Below, one piece after another: positions 6,499 through 9,857 of a stretch of DNA of 9,857 nucleotides (position 1 is the first letter of the stretch; every line of letters starts with the position of its first letter). A program made the position numbers and the translations under genes. Below the pieces are notes generated by a model that was not told the origin of the DNA, ran no database searches, and was given only the letters and a program-made list of their open reading frames with translations. The DNA is from Desulfobacteraceae bacterium. Lineage in GTDB: Bacteria; Desulfobacterota; DSM-4660; Desulfatiglandales; Desulfatiglandaceae. The stretch lies in NCBI GenBank assembly GCA_020349865.1, contig CP070700.1:778115-787971 (forward strand), read 5' to 3'.

Positions 6499-6622
6499 TG
6501 GCCCGAATTCATGGTCAATGAACAGCCCCTCTTGCACTTTATCTCTATTGCCATGCATAAGCAGCCAAAGTATTTCGAAAATAGTTCGACAAATCGTTGA
6601 TTGACTGATTACAGGTTTTAAT

Positions 6623-8110
6623 ATGAAGAGGTGTTTCTATGCAGTAAAAGTGCTTTTCCTGGGACTTGTTACGGCCCAGGTTATTGCCACCATACAGGTC
6701 TACCTTTCCAATGTCGAACTCTACCGCACCGTTGCGAGCATCAGAAATGCTGGTTATCTGGCCATACCTAATCACCGGATCATGCAGAGCCTCCTGGAAC
6801 TGGGCCCTGCCTTTTGCGGAGGGCTTTTTTTTACGCTAAGCGTAGGTGCGGGTCTCTCTCTACTCGCGCTTGCAGCGGCCTGGATTTGGGATCGTATCTT
6901 TTCACGCAACAAAATCCTTTTACTATTGTTCTTAGTTCCCTGGATGGGATTGCTTGTGCAGGTGAATCGAAAAGGTTTCTGCCCCGTAGTATCTTCCTAT
7001 TTTGTTCTCATACCCATTGTTGTCTTTATGACAGCCATAAAATGGATGCCAGACATTGATAGCCACAGGGTTTGGTTAAGGAGAATAGTTCACTCAGTTC
7101 CCCTTGTGGTGCTTGCAGTTTTGTGGATGTCTCAGATGAACAGTCACCTGTTTGTGGACCTAAGAGACAATTTGTTACTTTCCAACCGTTTCGGGACAAA
7201 GATCAATGATTTTTATTATAAGTATACCCTTTACCCGGCAGAGGTCTTCAAGTCCTTGTCTCAGAAGACCCTCAAGACGTGCAGATTTGCATACATGAAT
7301 AAAAAATCGCCTTCAGCATTTTTGGAAAAGGAGTTGTTGAACCATGACTACGTTAGTTTAAAAGAAAATGCAAATGTTGACCTGACCATTGTGGAACATA
7401 ATAACATCCTGACCTTTGAGAAAAGCGGAAAGATAATTTTAAAGACTTCGATCAAAGATTTTTTCTCGCGGCCAGGAAATGTGCTGGAAGAATTCTCCTT
7501 AAAAACTGACCGGCACGGTTTTTTCCGACAGTTCACCTTTTTTTCCCTTTTGATAGGCTTCCCCATTATCCTGTATGTTATTTGCTATTCACTGTTTTGC
7601 CTTGTGTTGCGCCCATTTCTGGATTCAAGTATTTCCTCGGTAATCGCTGTGACCCTTTGCCTTACAGCAGGTATTGCCCTGCTGGCTTCCTTTCATCTTG
7701 GCAAGGGAAAAATGATCAAGGTCAAGGATTTGCCCCAAGCAATGGAATCGGCCCATTGGCAGACTCGGGTAGCAGCCCTAAAAACAATACAGCAGAAACG
7801 AATGGAGATAGGCAATTCTCAAACCTATAAAAATATGCTCGCAAGCCCTCACATACCTGAGCGGTACTGGTTGGTGAAGGCTCTGGGATTGAGCCGGAAA
7901 CCCGAAACTTATAAGGTTTTGCTTCTCTCCCTTGATGACCCTCACCCCAATGTGGTGTGCATGGCTTTTCACTCCCTCAGTCAGAGGGGTGATAGTAGTG
8001 CTATTAAAGAAATTTTAAGAAGGATTGAGACATCCCATCATTGGTACGAACAATGGTATGCCTACAAGGCCTTAAGGGCCCTTGGATGGAAGCAAGTGAG
8101 ATCAAAATAA
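6623..8110 (+). CDS. Multi-pass membrane protein with C-terminal HEAT-like repeats
   Basis: The protein has 495 aa and I do not recognise a named family. Hydrophobic segments suggest about seven transmembrane helices: roughly 9-28, 61-90, 97-114, 124-140, 155-170, 303-330 and 337-356. Between helices five and six is a polar domain of about 130 residues (171-300), probably outside the cytoplasm. The last ~130 residues (366-490) look like HEAT/PBS-type helical repeats: MESAHWQTRVAALKTIQ, then SLDDPHPNVVCMAFHSLSQRG, then WYEQWYAYKALRALGW. Such repeats usually bind proteins. The ATG at 6623 has only a weak site (CAGG ending 7 nt upstream). Its 3' end overlaps the CPBP protease gene by 25 bp, so the two are probably translated together, and a joint envelope role is plausible. 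The substrate and function are unknown. Confidence 0.75.
   Translation: MKRCFYAVKVLFLGLVTAQVIATIQVYLSNVELYRTVASIRNAGYLAIPNHRIMQSLLELGPAFCGGLFFTLSVGAGLSLLALAAAWIWDRIFSRNKILLLLFLVPWMGLLVQVNRKGFCPVVSSYFVLIPIVVFMTAIKWMPDIDSHRVWLRRIVHSVPLVVLAVLWMSQMNSHLFVDLRDNLLLSNRFGTKINDFYYKYTLYPAEVFKSLSQKTLKTCRFAYMNKKSPSAFLEKELLNHDYVSLKENANVDLTIVEHNNILTFEKSGKIILKTSIKDFFSRPGNVLEEFSLKTDRHGFFRQFTFFSLLIGFPIILYVICYSLFCLVLRPFLDSSISSVIAVTLCLTAGIALLASFHLGKGKMIKVKDLPQAMESAHWQTRVAALKTIQQKRMEIGNSQTYKNMLASPHIPERYWLVKALGLSRKPETYKVLLLSLDDPHPNVVCMAFHSLSQRGDSSAIKEILRRIETSHHWYEQWYAYKALRALGWKQVRSK
8074..8078 (+). promoter_or_regulatory. Ribosome site deciding the start of the CPBP protease gene
   Basis: AAGGG lies 7 nt before the ATG at 8086, inside the end of the membrane-protein gene. 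The frame is open back to a TTG at 8041 and an ATG at 8053, but neither has comparable spacing to a ribosome site, and the extra residues do not resemble the protease family. Confidence 0.55.
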
Positions 8111-8730
8111 AACCTCTGCTCATATCCCTTGGAACCATCGCATTCATTGAGGTGGTTACAAGGCTTGTAATTTCCAGGAACTATTTCAATCCTATGATGA
8201 CGTTGGGCGCAGCCCGCCTCCTTGAAACAGGCCTGATTATACAGATTGTCCTGGTCTGGGGAAAAGGCTTTTCCACCATAGGGTTGGCCCCATCAACAAT
8301 AGTTCGTGGGATCAAAAAAGGTTTGATCTGGTCGGCAGGTTTTGGCCTGGTCACCTTTTTTGCCTCTGTTGCTTTGTTCCTTTTTGACATCGATCCCTTA
8401 ACACTTATTCATACCCGCCTGCCGGGAAAAACCAATGAAATCATTCTCTTTTTGTTTATTGGCGGAATAGTGGCACCACTTGCAGAAGAGGTCTTTTTTC
8501 GCGGAATGCTCTATGGCTTTTTTAGAAGATGGGGAATTTTGGTGGCCCTCATCTTGACCACCGTCTTATTTGTACTGGCTCACCCTGTTTTTCCTGGAAT
8601 CCCTGTAACACAGATTGTGGGAGGGATTATCTTTGCCGTGGCGTACGAGGTAGAAGGGAGCCTCATGGTCCCCATCACCATACACACCCTGGGCAATATG
8701 ACCATCTTTGCGCTATCGCTGATATTTTAG
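8086..8730 (+). CDS. CPBP (Abi/CaaX-like) family intramembrane glutamic endopeptidase
   Basis: The protein has 214 aa and is very hydrophobic, with about six membrane helices. All signature motifs of the family are present: EEVFFRG with E134, E135 and R139; FVLAH with F162 and H166; and HTLGN with H200 and N204. These residues form the intramembrane active site in Rce1-type proteases. Bacterial members act in bacteriocin self-immunity, peptide maturation or membrane protein cleavage; the target cannot be told from the sequence. The start was chosen by its AAGGG site, giving a 25-bp overlap with the preceding membrane-protein gene. The pairing with a HEAT-tailed membrane protein suggests substrate recognition or complex formation, which is inference. 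It is the last gene on the plus strand; the following gene remnant is convergent. Confidence 0.88.
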   Translation: MEASEIKIKPLLISLGTIAFIEVVTRLVISRNYFNPMMTLGAARLLETGLIIQIVLVWGKGFSTIGLAPSTIVRGIKKGLIWSAGFGLVTFFASVALFLFDIDPLTLIHTRLPGKTNEIILFLFIGGIVAPLAEEVFFRGMLYGFFRRWGILVALILTTVLFVLAHPVFPGIPVTQIVGGIIFAVAYEVEGSLMVPITIHTLGNMTIFALSLIF

Positions 8731-8766
8731 CAATGCGAGAGCATTACCCTGTGATTATTTTTTTGT
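8731..8766 (+). terminator. Possible weak terminator after the CPBP gene
   Basis: Right after the stop codon, AATGC-GAGA-GCATT (8732-8745) forms a 5-bp stem with a GNRA-type loop. A run of seven T follows at 8758-8764, but 12 nt separate stem and T-run, so this is not a standard intrinsic terminator. Confidence 0.25.
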
Positions 8767-9068
8767 TCACTCGATCACTTCATACATTATCGGGATTATG
8801 ATAAGTGTTAAAAGGGTCGCCATGGTTAGACCGAAGATGATGGTATTCCCCATGGGCCTCCACAGACTCCCCCCTTTATTGCCACGGGCAGTAGACCACC
8901 CACGGTAGATGCGGTAGTTAGCATGACCGGTCGAAACCGCAGCTTTCCTGACTTGATTACTGCTTCTCTTACGCCCTCCCCTTCCATCCTAACAACGTTT
9001 ACAAAATCAATAAGAACAATGGCGTCATTGACCACTTATAAGGAAATGGGTTTAATAGGGGCAGGTTT
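8767..9068 (-). pseudogene. Remnant of the C-terminal half of an RND efflux pump (AcrB/MexB-like)
   Basis: Translated on the minus strand, the pieces read in order as the end of an RND inner-membrane pump: PIKPISL, a TAA stop (9036-9038), VVNDAIVLIDFVN, REAVIKSGKLRFRPVMLTT and TVGGLLPVAIKGG. After a one-base frame change they continue as GSLWRPMGNTIIFGLTMATL, then LTLIIIPIMYEVIE and a TGA at 8767-8769. The frameshift lies in a six-G run (8869-8874 as C on the plus strand). The Gly-rich segment that normally lies between PISL and VVND is missing, so an internal deletion accompanies the stop. Only about 100 of roughly 1,000 codons remain. The remnant begins right after the threonine aldolase stop, with no start or ribosome site, so it is decaying debris and probably not expressed as protein. 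Confidence 0.82.
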
Positions 9069-9857
9069 TTAAGGAAAGGTTTTTTTAACGACTTCCCGGA
9101 TACAATCCAGAGCTTCTTCGACCTGGGCACGCGAAACGTCTAAGTGTGTAACGCCCCTTACAAGCGATTCTCCTATGATTGAAAAGCGAATCCCATATGG
9201 CAGCAATGAGTCGTTAAATTCTTTAGCCGTTATACCGAGTCCGGAGACATCGAAAAATACAAGGTTTGTCTCAACAGGTTCAACCGTAATGCCGTCAATC
9301 TCGGCTAAGCCTTTGGCAAGGATTTGCGCATTCGCATGGTCCTCGGCCAGGCGTTCAACGTGATGTTTGAGGGCATAAACCGCTCCTGCCGCGATTATGC
9401 CTGCCTGGCGCATGGCGCCACCGAATTGTTGTTTCCAACGCCATGCTTCCTGTATGAATTCCTTTGAACCGGCCAAAACGGCCCCGACAGGTGCCCCCAG
9501 CCCTTTGCTGAAATCAATCCAGAGCGAGTCAAAGTTGACAGCATAAGCATCAGCAGAAATGCCTGACGCCACGACGGCATTCAGCAGGCGCGCTCCATCC
9601 ATATGTCGGGCCAAACCATGTTTTTCGGCAAGGCTGCACACTTCTTCTATTGTTTCAAGCGGCCATATGGTGCCTCCACCCATGTTTGACGTCTGTTCAA
9701 TCAAGACCACACGAGAACGAGGAAAATGATTTTCAACAGGGCGCATGGCCTCTTGTACCTGGTTAGTGGTAAAAATACCGTGTCTGCCGTCAATCGGGAA
9801 CATTGTAGCCCCACTAAGGGCTGCCGGACCGCCTGTTTCGTAATGCCGAGTGTGAGC
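9069..9857 (-). CDS. ltaE: L-threonine aldolase, low-specificity type (5' end outside window)
   Basis: This is a PLP-dependent fold-type I enzyme that cleaves L-threonine or L-allo-threonine to glycine and acetaldehyde in the cytosol. About 262 codons are visible, out of a usual length of roughly 340. The frame is open to the right edge and the residues before the ATG at 9803 already fit the family (HYETGGPAALSGAT), so that ATG is internal. Family landmarks are the PLP-contacting RHMDGARLLNA, FSKGLGAPVG with the Schiff-base lysine encoded at 9504-9506, and the RWKQQFGGAMRQAG segment (usually GGGMRQ). The C-terminal small domain ends in EEALDCIREVVKKTFP. The gene looks intact as far as it is seen. 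An RND pump remnant follows its stop codon directly. The symbol is given by family resemblance; the stereospecificity is not determined. Confidence 0.9.
   Translation of the reverse strand, partial: AHTRHYETGGPAALSGATMFPIDGRHGIFTTNQVQEAMRPVENHFPRSRVVLIEQTSNMGGGTIWPLETIEEVCSLAEKHGLARHMDGARLLNAVVASGISADAYAVNFDSLWIDFSKGLGAPVGAVLAGSKEFIQEAWRWKQQFGGAMRQAGIIAAGAVYALKHHVERLAEDHANAQILAKGLAEIDGITVEPVETNLVFFDVSGLGITAKEFNDSLLPYGIRFSIIGESLVRGVTHLDVSRAQVEEALDCIREVVKKTFP

Larger units (their letters stand above)
6314..6622. other. Divergent intergenic region
   Basis: About 310 bp separate the riboswitch operon (minus) from the membrane-protein gene (plus). Besides the two promoter candidates, it holds a hairpin GCTGA-TTTTT-TCAGC at 6364-6378 and a spaced dyad AGGTGT (6391-6396) / ACACCT (6413-6418) with a 16-nt gap that could be an operator. 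No open frame here has a convincing ribosome site or protein-like composition, and no tRNA or other RNA gene is recognised. Confidence 0.5.

Noticed and set aside
6545..6775. 76-codon minus-strand open frame
   Set aside because: It overlaps the start of the membrane-protein gene in antisense and shows no ribosome site or family features.
8041..8085. Upstream extension of the CPBP protease to a TTG at 8041
   Set aside because: The 15 extra residues are non-hydrophobic and lie inside the preceding gene; the AAGGG site favours 8086.
8529..8801. 90-codon plus-strand open frame overlapping the protease 3' end
   Set aside because: It is an out-of-frame shadow of the CPBP gene, whose catalytic motifs are all intact.
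9803..9803. ATG at 9801-9803 as the true start of the threonine aldolase
   Set aside because: The frame remains open to the window edge, and the upstream residues match the family's conserved E-x-GG region, so the gene is truncated by the window.

Overview
The window suggests an anaerobic, signal-rich bacterium of the Desulfobacterota (former Deltaproteobacteria) type. This rests on gene style: a cytosolic PAS/GAF kinase with a cysteine-rich CW-type N-terminus, V4R-domain proteins, a B12-binding-type radical SAM protein, and a C-rich/G-rich dyad repeat of a kind I associate with that group. It is an inference, because no rRNA or other phylogenetic marker is present.

Left part (about 33-6351, all on the minus strand). 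Five tightly packed genes form an apparent operon read from right to left. It begins with a promoter-like site and a probable cobalamin riboswitch (about 6176-6313). Two diverged tandem V4R-domain proteins follow (5574-6098 and 4959-5573), then a soluble CW-PAS-PAS-GAF histidine kinase of the HisKA_3 class (2720-4945), a NarL/LuxR-type response regulator (2089-2751), and a 628-aa B12-binding-like radical SAM protein (176-2062). The first four junctions are adjacent or overlapping and the last gap is 26 bp. The operon runs towards an inverted-repeat element at 33-110. A corrinoid-responsive RNA, two small-molecule-binding-type proteins, a complete two-component pair and a radical SAM protein with a cobalamin-domain-like N-terminus in one unit make this the most interesting part of the window. 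No recognisable B12 synthesis or transport gene is present.

Middle (6314-6622). This is a divergent intergenic region with promoter-like sites for both directions and two small dyads.

Right-middle (6623-8730, plus strand). A seven-helix membrane protein with a C-terminal HEAT-like tail overlaps by 25 bp with a CPBP/Abi-type intramembrane protease. The pair looks translationally coupled.

Right end (8731-9857, minus strand). A short decayed remnant of the C-terminal half of an RND efflux pump (stop, internal loss and frameshift) lies immediately downstream of an L-threonine aldolase gene whose 5' end is beyond the right edge. The RND remnant marks this stretch as a rearrangement scar.
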